Below, in pieces: positions 1 through 7,831 of a stretch of 64,000 nt of DNA. The notes under the pieces are model-generated. The model saw nothing but the letters and a program-made list of their open reading frames with translations, was not told the origin of the DNA and did no database searches. A program made the translations under genes and the position numbers. This DNA comes from UBA5536 sp964592595 (lineage in GTDB: Bacteria > Bacteroidota > Bacteroidia > Bacteroidales > F082), in assembly GCA_964592595.1 (NCBI GenBank), contig CAZQFH010000016.1:11396-75395 (forward strand), read 5' to 3'. The first letter of the stretch is position 1; each line of letters begins with the position of its first letter.

Positions 1-294
1 ATTGCGCATTACGATACTTTGCTGATGATGCAACCTGATAATAGTCGCTTTATTTTTAATCTTGGATATGTAAATCTGGTTTACCTACAGGATTATGAGC
101 AGGCCATTTCCTATTTTGATGCTGCTTTATCCATTGATCCGGAATATGTGGATGCTTTATACAATAAGGGGCGAACGCTTGAAGAGATGGAGCAGTATGC
201 AACTGCAAGAGACAGCTACGAAAAGGTACTCGAAAAACAGACTAATTACCCTTTGGCAGTTGAGGGGTTAAACAGGCTTGATCGACGTAAGTAA
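1..294 (+). CDS. Tetratricopeptide repeat protein, C-terminal fragment
   Basis: This is the 3' end of a gene that begins before the window; the frame is open from base 1. The visible 97 residues form about two and a half TPR helix pairs. They show the usual TPR spacing, with NLGYVNLVYLQDYEQAISYF followed by alanine, aspartate and proline (IDPEYVDALYNKG) and then a second repeat. TPRs are protein-protein interaction scaffolds. The real N-terminus, any signal peptide and the partner domain are out of view, so no specific role can be given. It converges on the Hpt gene with no gap, since its TAA ends one base before that gene's stop codon. Confidence 0.85.
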   Translation: MAHYDTLLMMQPDNSRFIFNLGYVNLVYLQDYEQAISYFDAALSIDPEYVDALYNKGRTLEEMEQYATARDSYEKVLEKQTNYPLAVEGLNRLDRRK

Positions 295-645
295 TTATTC
301 CTCAAATTCTTGCCGTAATTCTGTAAGGTCTTCTACCAATTCTTGTGTTGCAATCTTTAGGTCCTCAAATAGCTTATCCAAATCAGAAGCATCTTTTTCG
401 ACACCTTTAATTTCCATTGTTCTGGCAAGCTGATGTGGTTTTTCGGCTACAAAATTGGCAATGACTCCCTTAAGGCTATGAGCATCAAACTTTAAAGTGT
501 CAAAATCTTTGGTTTTGATAGCATTCTCTATTCTTTCGATTCTCACGGGATGTTCGTTGATAAAAATATCAATAATTTCTAGTACAATCGGTTTGTCGAA
601 ATACTGAAAAGTATCCAGAAATGCTTCTTTGTCGATTACCTTCAT
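295..645 (-). CDS. Hpt (histidine phosphotransfer) domain protein
   Basis: This 116-residue all-helical protein carries the Hpt signature HSLKG, with the phospho-accepting histidine at residue 56. It is the length of a single stand-alone Hpt domain (about 110 residues). Such proteins relay phosphate between hybrid histidine kinases and response regulators in the cytoplasm. No kinase or regulator is adjacent. A hybrid kinase with a receiver domain sits far away at 26.4 kb, so any pairing with it is a guess. A TACTTTTG box lies about 30 bases upstream of the ATG. The acidic C-terminus (EFEE) is unremarkable. Confidence 0.88.
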   Translation of the reverse strand: MKVIDKEAFLDTFQYFDKPIVLEIIDIFINEHPVRIERIENAIKTKDFDTLKFDAHSLKGVIANFVAEKPHQLARTMEIKGVEKDASDLDKLFEDLKIATQELVEDLTELRQEFEE

Positions 646-987
646 AATGCCGGTCTTTAATATCAGATTTACCTTACAAAAGTAGCAGTTTTTTGTTATG
701 CTTTAAAATAGATTTAACGACTGTCAAAAATATTACTTGCTGTTTTTATAACATTTTGGTTATTAAGGTTATGAAAAAAAAGTAATAGATTATAGAATTG
801 AAGTTAGCTTTATGTTTAGAATACTGAAGAGCAAATAATAAGTTCTTGTTTTACAGGTTCTTTAAATGAATTGAGTAAGTCTTTTCTATCAGTCAACTCA
901 ATCTGGCCATGGTAATTTAGTTGCGCTGGTCTTACAAGCTATGCGATATTTTGACGATTGAGCTGTAAGTCAATCTGCAAAGATCAT
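646..987. other. Intergenic region between the Hpt gene and feoAB
   Basis: These 342 AT-rich bases hold the Hpt promoter box at 677-684. They also hold a weak inverted repeat, ATTGAGT at 870-876 with ACTCAAT at 896-902, which could be part of the 3' end of the feoAB transcript. I see no open frame with coding character, no tRNA and no convincing terminator with a T-tract. Confidence 0.5.
677..684 (-). promoter_or_regulatory. Promoter -7 box for the Hpt gene
   Basis: On the minus strand the sequence is TACTTTTG, an exact match to the Bacteroidota -7 consensus TAnnTTTG. It would start transcription about 27 bases before the Hpt ATG. The -33 region has a T-rich stretch but no clear TTG. Confidence 0.5.
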
Positions 988-3516
988 TTAAAACCCAAGC
1001 AGCAAACCAACTTGATATATAGTAAAAGCTGCAATCCAGGCCAGACTTGTTGTGTAGAATGATGTGAATAAAGGCCATTTCCAGGCACCACTTTCTTTTT
1101 TGATAGCAGCAAAAACTGCAACACAAGGAAAGTAGATCAAGACGAAAACAAGGAAAGATATTGCAACTAAAGGTCGCATTACTTTTTGCCCTGCTTTTGA
1201 GCCTGAAGTATAAGTGTCTTCCTGCAATTTGCTAATCAGGCTTTCCGTTGGTTCATCATCGGGGCCAGTTTGGTATAAAACCCCCATGGTTGAGATTACA
1301 ATTTCTTTTGCAGCCATTCCTGCAAGCAGGCTTACACCCATTTTCCAATCGAATCCCAAAGGTTGAATTGTAGGTTCGATGAATTTACCAATACGACCAA
1401 TTATTGAGTTTTCCTGTTTTTTGCTTTGTTTTTCAAATTCCAGCTGAAGAATTTGCGCGTGTTTTTGCTCTGTTAAAGTATTTCTTAGACTAACATCTTT
1501 CTCTTTCAGCTCTTTTAATTGATTGTTGAAATGAGCTTCAACCTGAGTGATTTTTTCTTGATAAGTTCGGTCGATGTCGCGTCCTAAAGGAAGGTATCCA
1601 AGTGCCCAAATAATCATAGAAGCAACAAGGATGATCGTTCCCATTTTTTGTATATACTGACGCCCTTTGAACCAGGTTTGTTTGAAAATGGCTTTACCGG
1701 TTGGCATACGATAGGGTGGAAGCTCCATCACAAAGGGCATTTCGTTAGCTTGAAACAAAACCCTTTTAAATACCCAGGCGAGTAGCCCCGCAAAAAGGAT
1801 ACCCAACAAATAAATTCCGAACAGCATTGTGCCACGGTAATAATCAAAAAATGCGCTGATAATGAGTATATAAACTGGATAACGGGCGCTGCACGACATA
1901 AAAGGAATGATCATCATCGTAACCATTCGGTCGCTTTTGTTCTCGATGGTACGTGTAGCCATTATGGCCGGCACATTACAGCCAAAGCCCATTAATAGCG
2001 GGATAAATGATCGGCCATGCAAACCAACCCTATGCATTAACTTATCGACAATAAATGCCACTCTGGCCATATACCCTGTTGTCTCCAGCAGCGAAAGAAA
2101 GAAAAATAAGATCAAAATATTAGGTAAGAAAACGATAACGCCTCCCACGCCACCAATAACGCCATCGACCACCAAATCGCGAAAGAAGTTGTCAGGCATT
2201 ATGCGGTACATTACTTCTCCAAGCCATCCCATTAGTTGTTCGATCCATTGCATAGGGTAGTCGCCCAGAATAAAAGTTGCTTGAAAGATTCCCCACATCA
2301 CCCCGACAAAAATTGGATAACTGAGGTATTTATTAGTCAAAATACTGTCAATCCGCCTGCTTTTTGTTTTAACAGATTCTTTAGCTGGTTTAAAAGTTTC
2401 CTTAAGCGCTCCTTCAATAAAGCCATATTTGGCGTCAGTTATAATTGTTTCGGGTTCATCAGAATATACTGTGGCAATTTTTTCTGTTTCCTTTTCCAGA
2501 AAATCACTTATCGAATTGTAGTTTACACAGGATTTGATCCGTGCAAGTTCTTCCTGATCGCCTTCGAGTAATTTGATAGCAAGATAGCGTGGCGAAATAA
2601 TATTTGTAATATGCTGATTACCATCTACCTTTAGCAAGTCCTGTATTTTACGGATTGCTGCTTCTATTTCTTCACCATAGTTTACATGGATATGGCGAAG
2701 GTCGGGATCACGGTCTTCATGAACTTTGATAATACGTTCAAAAAGTTCAGTAATACCTTTGCCTTTTGATGCCACAGTAGGCACAAAAGGAATTCCCAAC
2801 ATTTTGCCAAGATGATCGTAATCGAACTGATCTCCTTTTTCGAGGAACTCATCGTACATATTCAAAGCCATTACTACTTTGATATCCATGTCGATCAACT
2901 GGGTAGTAAGGTAAAGGTTGCGTTCCAGGTTGGAAGCATCTACCACATTGAGAACGATATCAGGTAATTCTTCAAAAATATGATTGCGGACATAAAGTTC
3001 CTCTGGTGTGTAGCTTGTGATACTGTATGTTCCGGGCAGGTCAACAAGTTTAAAGGTATAATCCTTAAGTTGAAAAATAGCTGATTTTGCATCAATTGTA
3101 ACACCAGAATAGTTGGCTACCCTTTCTTTGGAATGTGAAGCAAAATTAAAAAGGGTTGTTTTTCCTGAATTAGGGTTACCCACCAAAGCAACCGAAATAG
3201 TTTTAGAAGTTTTTAGGGTTCTTAGTTTGAGTGATTGTTCCAGCGCTTGAACACCGTGATAGGCAGAGTGGTTTGCCAATTTCATGGTATCTCCGTTCAA
3301 TACTTCTATCAGTGCTGCTTCGCTGCGTCTGAGTGAAACTTCATAACCCATGATATTGTATTCAATTGGATCGCGCAGCGGAGCGTTCTTTACGACGATA
3401 ACGGGTTTGCCCACAACAAAGCCCATTTCGATGATTCTTTTTCGAAAAGCACCTCGACCTTTCACCTTGGTGATGATTCCTTTTTCTCCTTCTTTAAGCT
3501 CTGCCAGGGTTTTCAT
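988..3516 (-). CDS. feoB: Fused FeoA-FeoB ferrous iron transporter
   Basis: Inner-membrane GTP-dependent Fe(II) importer of 842 residues. Residues 1-75 are a FeoA SH3-like domain, followed by a linker. The FeoB G domain has G1 GNPNSGKTT (113-121), G3 DLPG (159-162) and G4 NMYD (219-222). The C-terminal half holds the two Gate membrane domains, including the segments GVMWGIF and the conserved GFGCNVPAI. A charged, coiled-coil-like insertion lies around residues 650-700 before the last membrane block. FeoA-FeoB fusion is normal in Bacteroidota. It is the last gene before a 342-base gap, and a palindrome in its promoter region suggests metal-responsive control. The ATG start places FeoA's first residues (MKTLAELKEGEKG) correctly. 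Confidence 0.96.
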   Translation of the reverse strand: MKTLAELKEGEKGIITKVKGRGAFRKRIIEMGFVVGKPVIVVKNAPLRDPIEYNIMGYEVSLRRSEAALIEVLNGDTMKLANHSAYHGVQALEQSLKLRTLKTSKTISVALVGNPNSGKTTLFNFASHSKERVANYSGVTIDAKSAIFQLKDYTFKLVDLPGTYSITSYTPEELYVRNHIFEELPDIVLNVVDASNLERNLYLTTQLIDMDIKVVMALNMYDEFLEKGDQFDYDHLGKMLGIPFVPTVASKGKGITELFERIIKVHEDRDPDLRHIHVNYGEEIEAAIRKIQDLLKVDGNQHITNIISPRYLAIKLLEGDQEELARIKSCVNYNSISDFLEKETEKIATVYSDEPETIITDAKYGFIEGALKETFKPAKESVKTKSRRIDSILTNKYLSYPIFVGVMWGIFQATFILGDYPMQWIEQLMGWLGEVMYRIMPDNFFRDLVVDGVIGGVGGVIVFLPNILILFFFLSLLETTGYMARVAFIVDKLMHRVGLHGRSFIPLLMGFGCNVPAIMATRTIENKSDRMVTMMIIPFMSCSARYPVYILIISAFFDYYRGTMLFGIYLLGILFAGLLAWVFKRVLFQANEMPFVMELPPYRMPTGKAIFKQTWFKGRQYIQKMGTIILVASMIIWALGYLPLGRDIDRTYQEKITQVEAHFNNQLKELKEKDVSLRNTLTEQKHAQILQLEFEKQSKKQENSIIGRIGKFIEPTIQPLGFDWKMGVSLLAGMAAKEIVISTMGVLYQTGPDDEPTESLISKLQEDTYTSGSKAGQKVMRPLVAISFLVFVLIYFPCVAVFAAIKKESGAWKWPLFTSFYTTSLAWIAAFTIYQVGLLLGF

Positions 3517-3570
3517 ATCAAACTACTTTTGCTAAGAAGCAAAAAACGTGTTTTTTTTAAAGCCAAAACA

Positions 3571-3586
3571 TACCTAATGTTAGGTA
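3571..3586. promoter_or_regulatory. Palindromic operator candidate upstream of feoAB
   Basis: TACCTAATGTTAGGTA has perfect 7-base arms around a 2-base centre, 55 bases upstream of the feoAB ATG. The half-site TTAGGTA resembles the TTAGGT half-sites of DtxR/IdeR/MntR-type metal regulators. It overlaps a promoter-like TATGTTTTG on the minus strand. Function is inferred from position and resemblance only. Confidence 0.5.
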
Positions 3587-3590
3587 TTCA

Positions 3591-4136
3591 TTATTCGATA
3601 AGGAAGTCGTCTTCCTGATCGGCAGGTTTTTCTTCAGCAACGAGGGCATGAAGGGCAGGAAGCAGATTGGCCAGCCGGTTACCCCAATGTGTTGTATAAT
3701 TGGCTTTGCATGCTGCGATAGCGTTTTCGCGGGCTGCCAGTTGTGGTTTTTTAAAGAGCATTATAAAGTCTTTCAGATCTTGGTAAACATCGGCCAGGTG
3801 TTCTGCAAAACTTCCTTTGAGCGTTTCGGTGATATGCGTGCCACTGTGATCGATGTACCAAAATTCATCCAAATCGCTGGTAAGTTCACGCAGGGCATTA
3901 AACAGGCCTTCATATTGTTCTTCAGTTACAAAGCGTTCGTTTGCTTCCGGGAATTCAGGTTCCATAACTGGGAGGAGGGTCCCACGCAGGTAAAGTAATG
4001 GAACCAATCCCTGCAATGAGTTGAAAAAAGCCTGCTGCTTAAGGTTTGATGTGTCTTCGATAAAATTACAGAATTCACTGGCTACTGCGGCCATCTCCAG
4101 TATGTTACGGGATAAAGTGGGGTCAGATGTGCTCAT
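3591..4136 (-). CDS. DUF5063-type conserved protein
   Basis: A 181-residue soluble, mostly helical protein with an early EFCNFIED segment and a conserved-looking LLYLRGTLLP segment near residue 50. I recognise it as similar to the DUF5063 family of Bacteroidota, whose function is unknown. No catalytic motif is visible. The C-terminus is acidic (DQEDDFLIE). The ATG at 4136 is preferred over a TTG 27 bases upstream. It points toward feoAB with a 74-base gap that contains the feo operator candidate, so the two are probably separate transcripts. It is divergent from the Gre-like gene. Confidence 0.65.
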   Translation of the reverse strand: MSTSDPTLSRNILEMAAVASEFCNFIEDTSNLKQQAFFNSLQGLVPLLYLRGTLLPVMEPEFPEANERFVTEEQYEGLFNALRELTSDLDEFWYIDHSGTHITETLKGSFAEHLADVYQDLKDFIMLFKKPQLAARENAIAACKANYTTHWGNRLANLLPALHALVAEEKPADQEDDFLIE

Positions 4137-4144
4137 GTTTTCAT

Positions 4145-4175
4145 TTGGATTATTAACCGGCAAAGCTTAAATTTG
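4145..4175 (+). promoter_or_regulatory. Promoter of the Gre-like gene
   Basis: TTG at 4145-4147 is followed after 20 bases by TAAATTTG at 4168-4175, a full Bacteroidota -33/-7 pair. Transcription would begin near 4179. That leaves the GTG at 4181 almost without leader and favours the ATG at 4205 as the start codon. Confidence 0.65.
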
Positions 4176-4204
4176 CTTATGTGATTGCAAAATTAAACTA
4201 TCTG

Positions 4205-4657
4205 ATGAAAACACCCGAATTTAAGGCCGAACTAATAGCACATTTGGTTCAGATGCAGGAACAAGCTATTGCGAATGCCCGATTGGCGATGGATGAAGCG
4301 CAGGAAGAAGCAAATAATTATGGAACACCCAAAGACCGTTATGATGGTTTCCGGAATCAACAGCTCAGGAGAAAAGATATGTTTGCGAAACAGTTAAATC
4401 AGGCTATGTTAAACCTCGAGATGCTTAGTAAACCTGAATTGAAAAAATCACAAAACGAAGCTGGATTTGGTGCTTTGATTCAGACAGATTCTGATTTATT
4501 TTTTATTGCAATCGGGATAGGCCTAACGCGTTTTAAAAACGAAGATGTAGTTGTTATCTCGATGTTGGTGCCGATATTTCAGGTTATGAAAGGAAAAAAG
4601 CTTGGAGATCACTTCAGTTTTAATAAGCGTAATTTTAAGATTATGGAGCTTATCTAA
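4205..4657 (+). CDS. GreA/GreB-like coiled-coil protein
   Basis: A 150-residue protein. Residues about 5-75 form a charged helical hairpin (QEQAIANARLAMDEAQEEAN, then RNQQLRRKDMFAKQL). The C-terminal half (FGALIQTDSDLFFIAIGIG) looks like the FKBP-like domain of Gre transcript-cleavage factors. Bacteroidota commonly carry such stand-alone Gre-like proteins, often with misleading names. If it binds RNA polymerase it would enter the secondary channel; that is inference. The acidic hairpin tip of true GreA is not obvious. Its start is chosen from the promoter at 4145-4175. It converges on the Omp85-like gene and overlaps it by 8 bases. Confidence 0.65.
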   Translation: MKTPEFKAELIAHLVQMQEQAIANARLAMDEAQEEANNYGTPKDRYDGFRNQQLRRKDMFAKQLNQAMLNLEMLSKPELKKSQNEAGFGALIQTDSDLFFIAIGIGLTRFKNEDVVVISMLVPIFQVMKGKKLGDHFSFNKRNFKIMELI

Positions 4658-6545
4658 AAATCAGCTCACCCGGTTGCTGCGGTTCAAAACCAAAAATTTC
4701 CCAGCCAATATTATCTGTCAGGTCGAACGACCATGATGAGGCACCAGTAGGAGCATAGGGATAAAACAACAACCTTAATTGTATGGATGAAAATACAAGG
4801 TATTTGTTGCGAAGCCTCAGCCCAATCCCTAATCCCGAGATTAGTCTGTTGTTAAACAATTGTTCATTTTCTTTTGCAATGATACCGCTTTCGGCCATGA
4901 GGTATGGCGTAAAACTAAAACCGAGCCATTTCCATGGGGTGTAAAGAATAAACTGAACTTCGGAATTGATTCTTTGCATTCCCCTTAATGCGTCAGTTCT
5001 TAATCCGGTGATGCCATGTTCGTTGTTTAGATATAGGCTATCGTAGGTAAAGCGATTAATTCCTCTTGTATAGTTTATGCCGCTCAACAAACGAAAGGAA
5101 TAATCGCCAGCAGAAATTAGTTTGCTTAGGTAGTAAAGTGATCCTTTTACCGCGCCATGATAGAGTTTTTGTCCGTGAATATAACTCCCAAAGCCAGCTG
5201 TGAAAACCCAGAAATCAGCAGGTTTACCGAGTCGGCTCCAGCGAAATTCTACTCCTGCATAAGGCATTTTTAAAAATTCGCCCCAGTTATAGCCAAGCGT
5301 TAAACCTGCCCGAAAACCTACCGGCAATGCCTGTGGATGATCCTGAGCAAAAAGCTTGTCGCTCTCTGCAAAGTTTTGATTTAGCCAGTTTAAAGAGGCC
5401 ATCAGGCGAGTGCTGTTATTCAGCATATAGTTGGAATCGGGGCTAGTAAAAGGACGTTTTTGAAAAAAAGTATTGTAAATTCCAATAGCAGGAATCAGGT
5501 ATTCGGGGCGTTTGTTTTCTGTTTTAGATTTCGTTTCAAATTGATAACCAAGCCAGGCGTTTCCTTGTAAATAGCGGATCTCGGGCTGAGTTTCGGGATC
5601 AGCAGAAAACCATGAAGGCAGGGTTTCTTGCTTTTGGGCAAGATCGAGACCACCAGCAATTTTGTATGCTCCTGGCAGATAAGGCCTTCCAATTGTAAGG
5701 GTGTAGTATTCATATTCAAGCGAGCGCTGATACCTAACACTGTTTTGAATGAACCTTTTATCCAGGTTATCAAGAGTGAAATAGATTTCAGACATATAAA
5801 ATTCGGGCTTATCATTGGCAAGCCTGAACCCAAATTCGTTGCCGTAACCTAAAAAATTTGAATTCCATACTTTTAAGCTTTGCTTGTTGGCAGAATGAAT
5901 AATAGGGAAGGCTCCGTAAGGTATTTTATCCTGGACAACTAATATGAGCGTTAAGGAATCGTTGCTAACCGATTCAATGTAAAAGCGTGCATTTTCAATA
6001 TAGGGCAGATCGCGGATTAGTTTTTCGTTATCAGCAAGCTTCCAGGGTATTAGGCTGTCGCCAGTTTTAATGAAAAGGTTTTTTTGAATAACAGCAGGTT
6101 TGGTGTAAATATGCAGGCTTTTGATCATTCGATTGATCTTGCTGCTGTCGCTGGCTGTTATATAGGGTAGTAAAGCACTCCCGGGAGGTGGTTGTTTAAT
6201 AATAATGTGACTGATAATCATTCCGTTGAATGCCTGCCACTTTTCAGCATTATCAGTAAGTTCAGGTTGCGATGGTGATTCCTGATCTTTTAAGGTCATG
6301 TTTAGCAGTTCCCTTAATAATCTGCTGTCGTTGGCTTTTTGATTTAATCTTTGGTAAAAAACAGAATCGGGTTCGTTAAATAGTTTTTGTTTGAGCTTGT
6401 TAGCTTCTCGTATCGGCTGTTGCATATGCTCTTGCCCCAGTAAAAAGCTGTTCATAGCAAGTAATAAGGCAATAATGAGGAATTTTTTTGCAAAATTATA
6501 AAGCGAGAAAGGGGAGTTTTTCATCTTATCATTTAGATGGGTCAT
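4650..6545 (-). CDS. Omp85-superfamily outer-membrane protein (POTRA plus barrel)
   Basis: A 631-residue protein. A signal peptide (KKFLIIALLLAMNSFLLGQ, residues 20-38) is followed by an N-terminal region and one POTRA-like module around residues 135-210 (IKSLHIYTK ... LVVQDK). The rest alternates aromatic and polar residues as in a BamA/TamA-type beta-barrel. A single POTRA and no patatin or enzyme domain suggest a transporter or assembly protein of unknown substrate. Its ATG overlaps the stop of the XRE regulator by ATGA, which argues for translational coupling and for the start at 6545, although the signal peptide could begin at MKNSPF seven residues later. It is the last gene of a three-gene operon. 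Confidence 0.72.
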   Translation of the reverse strand: MTHLNDKMKNSPFSLYNFAKKFLIIALLLAMNSFLLGQEHMQQPIREANKLKQKLFNEPDSVFYQRLNQKANDSRLLRELLNMTLKDQESPSQPELTDNAEKWQAFNGMIISHIIIKQPPPGSALLPYITASDSSKINRMIKSLHIYTKPAVIQKNLFIKTGDSLIPWKLADNEKLIRDLPYIENARFYIESVSNDSLTLILVVQDKIPYGAFPIIHSANKQSLKVWNSNFLGYGNEFGFRLANDKPEFYMSEIYFTLDNLDKRFIQNSVRYQRSLEYEYYTLTIGRPYLPGAYKIAGGLDLAQKQETLPSWFSADPETQPEIRYLQGNAWLGYQFETKSKTENKRPEYLIPAIGIYNTFFQKRPFTSPDSNYMLNNSTRLMASLNWLNQNFAESDKLFAQDHPQALPVGFRAGLTLGYNWGEFLKMPYAGVEFRWSRLGKPADFWVFTAGFGSYIHGQKLYHGAVKGSLYYLSKLISAGDYSFRLLSGINYTRGINRFTYDSLYLNNEHGITGLRTDALRGMQRINSEVQFILYTPWKWLGFSFTPYLMAESGIIAKENEQLFNNRLISGLGIGLRLRNKYLVFSSIQLRLLFYPYAPTGASSWSFDLTDNIGWEIFGFEPQQPGELIFR

Positions 6546-6751
6546 GACTGCCAGTCGTTTTCTTCCAACTCAAATATATTGTGTAAATTTTGATTAAAAA
6601 CATGTGCAATTTTCAAAGCAAGAATCGTTGATAAGTTGTATTTTCCTAATTCGATCGCATTGATGGTTTGTCTGCTTACCTGCACTAATTCAGCTAATTG
6701 GGCTTGTGTTATATTTTTCTTGGCCCGTTCTACTTTGATGTTATTTTTCAT
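6542..6751 (-). CDS. XRE-family HTH transcriptional regulator, small
   Basis: A 69-residue single-domain Cro/CI-type helix-turn-helix protein. The motif ITQAQLAELVQVSRQTINAI (residues 14-33) is the classic HTH, followed by LGKYNLSTILALKIAHVF. It matches the short YozG/PBSX-like class, which usually lies beside a small membrane protein, as it does here. It overlaps the upstream membrane-protein gene by 11 bases and the downstream Omp85-like gene by 4 bases, so the three are one transcript. It probably regulates its own operon. Confidence 0.9.
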   Translation of the reverse strand: MKNNIKVERAKKNITQAQLAELVQVSRQTINAIELGKYNLSTILALKIAHVFNQNLHNIFELEENDWQS

Positions 6752-7217
6752 CGCTGATTAGGTTTTTAGATTTTTGTAAAGCCCAATTAAAGCGAATAAT
6801 GAAAAACAAAAGTAAGGTAAACATATTAAAAACCAGAATCCAAAAAAATGTCATGCCATAAACAAAAATAACCGATAAAATCAGTACGGAATAATTAACA
6901 TAAGTTGCCCAAACCAGGGATTCAAGGCGGATTTTGGCAATGAATTCATCTTCTGTTTTTTCTTTTGAAAATGCGATAAACAATCCACCTGCAATAAGCA
7001 GCAAGCCGATAATCTCATCAAAAACATTATTCTTTATAATTGAAAAGAAAACTGTTTTATTCAGGATCTCGTCATTAGCAATTGCAAAGACAGGTAGATC
7101 AAGGAAATGGAGTTCGTCTTTCAGGATTAAATACATTATCCCGAACAGGATACCTGGAATGAATAACATCCAACCTATTTTTTTAAATACTCTGGGTAAT
7201 ATAAAATTTGGCTTCAT
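6741..7217 (-). CDS. Four-helix membrane protein paired with XRE regulator
   Basis: A 158-residue protein with four hydrophobic segments, at about residues 14-31, 68-84, 100-120 and 123-141, and no recognised catalytic motif. Its position directly upstream of a short XRE gene is a known arrangement in which the membrane protein may modulate the regulator; that role is inference. The ATG at 7217 is chosen because the alternative TTG at 7238 falls inside the -7 promoter box. It is the first gene of the operon that ends with the Omp85-like protein. Confidence 0.7.
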   Translation of the reverse strand: MKPNFILPRVFKKIGWMLFIPGILFGIMYLILKDELHFLDLPVFAIANDEILNKTVFFSIIKNNVFDEIIGLLLIAGGLFIAFSKEKTEDEFIAKIRLESLVWATYVNYSVLILSVIFVYGMTFFWILVFNMFTLLLFFIIRFNWALQKSKNLISDEK

Positions 7218-7235
7218 GTCTGCTTTTTTAAGCAA

Positions 7236-7266
7236 CAAATGTAAGGTTTAATTATCAAAATGTCAA
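7236..7266 (-). promoter_or_regulatory. Promoter of the membrane protein-XRE-Omp85 operon
   Basis: On the minus strand, TTG (7264-7266), a 20-base spacer and TACATTTG (7236-7243) form an exact Bacteroidota promoter. Transcription would start near 7232, 15 bases before the ATG at 7217. Confidence 0.7.
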
Positions 7267-7377
7267 GTAAACATTACATAAATTTTGTGCTATTTTCATA
7301 ATAATATGTAGGTCAAGAAATTGAGCAGATTGTCTGTTTAGAAAAGTTTGAACTTAAAGGCAACCCATGTTTGAGGT

Positions 7378-7680
7378 TTATCTCATATGGAATCCAACAG
7401 CTTGTGATTCAACAGCTTTGAACATTTCATATTGTTTTGGTAAGAGTGGATAATCCCAGCATCTCAGGCTTTGGCATAGTTTACCGCCAAAACCACTTTT
7501 AAACTTATAAAGTCCGTACATAGGATGAGTAGGGTCGGGGCGTGGCGAAGTGCCAAACATATCATATGCCGTGCAGCCTTTGACTATAGAGAGTTGAATA
7601 GCTTCCCATTGTAAGGCGTAGGTAGCCATTACATTGCGGTGTTTTGCCGAAGACGCACCATATAGATACGAGCTTCTGTT
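7378..7680 (-). pseudogene. FemAB-family aminoacyltransferase, C-terminal remnant
   Basis: The open frame from 7680 to 7378 reads SSYLYGASSAKHRNVMATYA and then LQWEAI, with GLYKFKSGFGG further on. This is the C-terminal catalytic half of FemX/FemAB-type peptidyltransferases, which add amino acids to peptidoglycan bridges or transfer acyl groups in the cytoplasm. A TGA sits immediately before this frame at 7681-7683, and the bases upstream contain the terminator of the next gene and no more FemAB-like sequence. About 250 N-terminal residues of the family are missing. An 83-residue ORF beginning at the internal ATG (7629) could in theory be made, but it would lack half of the fold. Confidence 0.78.
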
Positions 7681-7773
7681 TCAAGTTAATTTTGAGTGAC
7701 ACTCAGCTAAAAAAGTGCAAATTTAATAATAAAGATATGAATGGCAAATTGTTGATTTACAAAGTATTTACAC

Positions 7774-7806
7774 GAAAAAGAAAAGTCCTGACGAAATGCC
7801 AGGACT
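7774..7806 (-). terminator. Rho-independent terminator after the phosphohexomutase gene
   Basis: On the minus strand the stem AGTCCTG/CAGGACT with a 9-base loop (7784-7806) runs into TTTTCTTTTT. It ends the nucleotide-sugar operon 26 bases after the stop codon. Confidence 0.85.
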
Positions 7807-7831
7807 CATCTACAAATAGATTTTAAGCTGT

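Noticed and set aside
646..987. A possible small RNA or tRNA in the 342-base gap
   Set aside because: No T-loop or cloverleaf pattern and no strong hairpin with a T-tract; only a weak 7-base inverted repeat was found.
932..1126. A short minus-strand reading frame overlapping the feoAB 3' end
   Set aside because: It lies within and just past the feoAB coding end in another frame, with cysteine- and tryptophan-rich content unlike a protein; FeoB explains the region.
7644..7826. A 60-residue plus-strand frame between the FemAB remnant and the mutase
   Set aside because: It crosses the terminator of the mutase gene and has no promoter or family resemblance.
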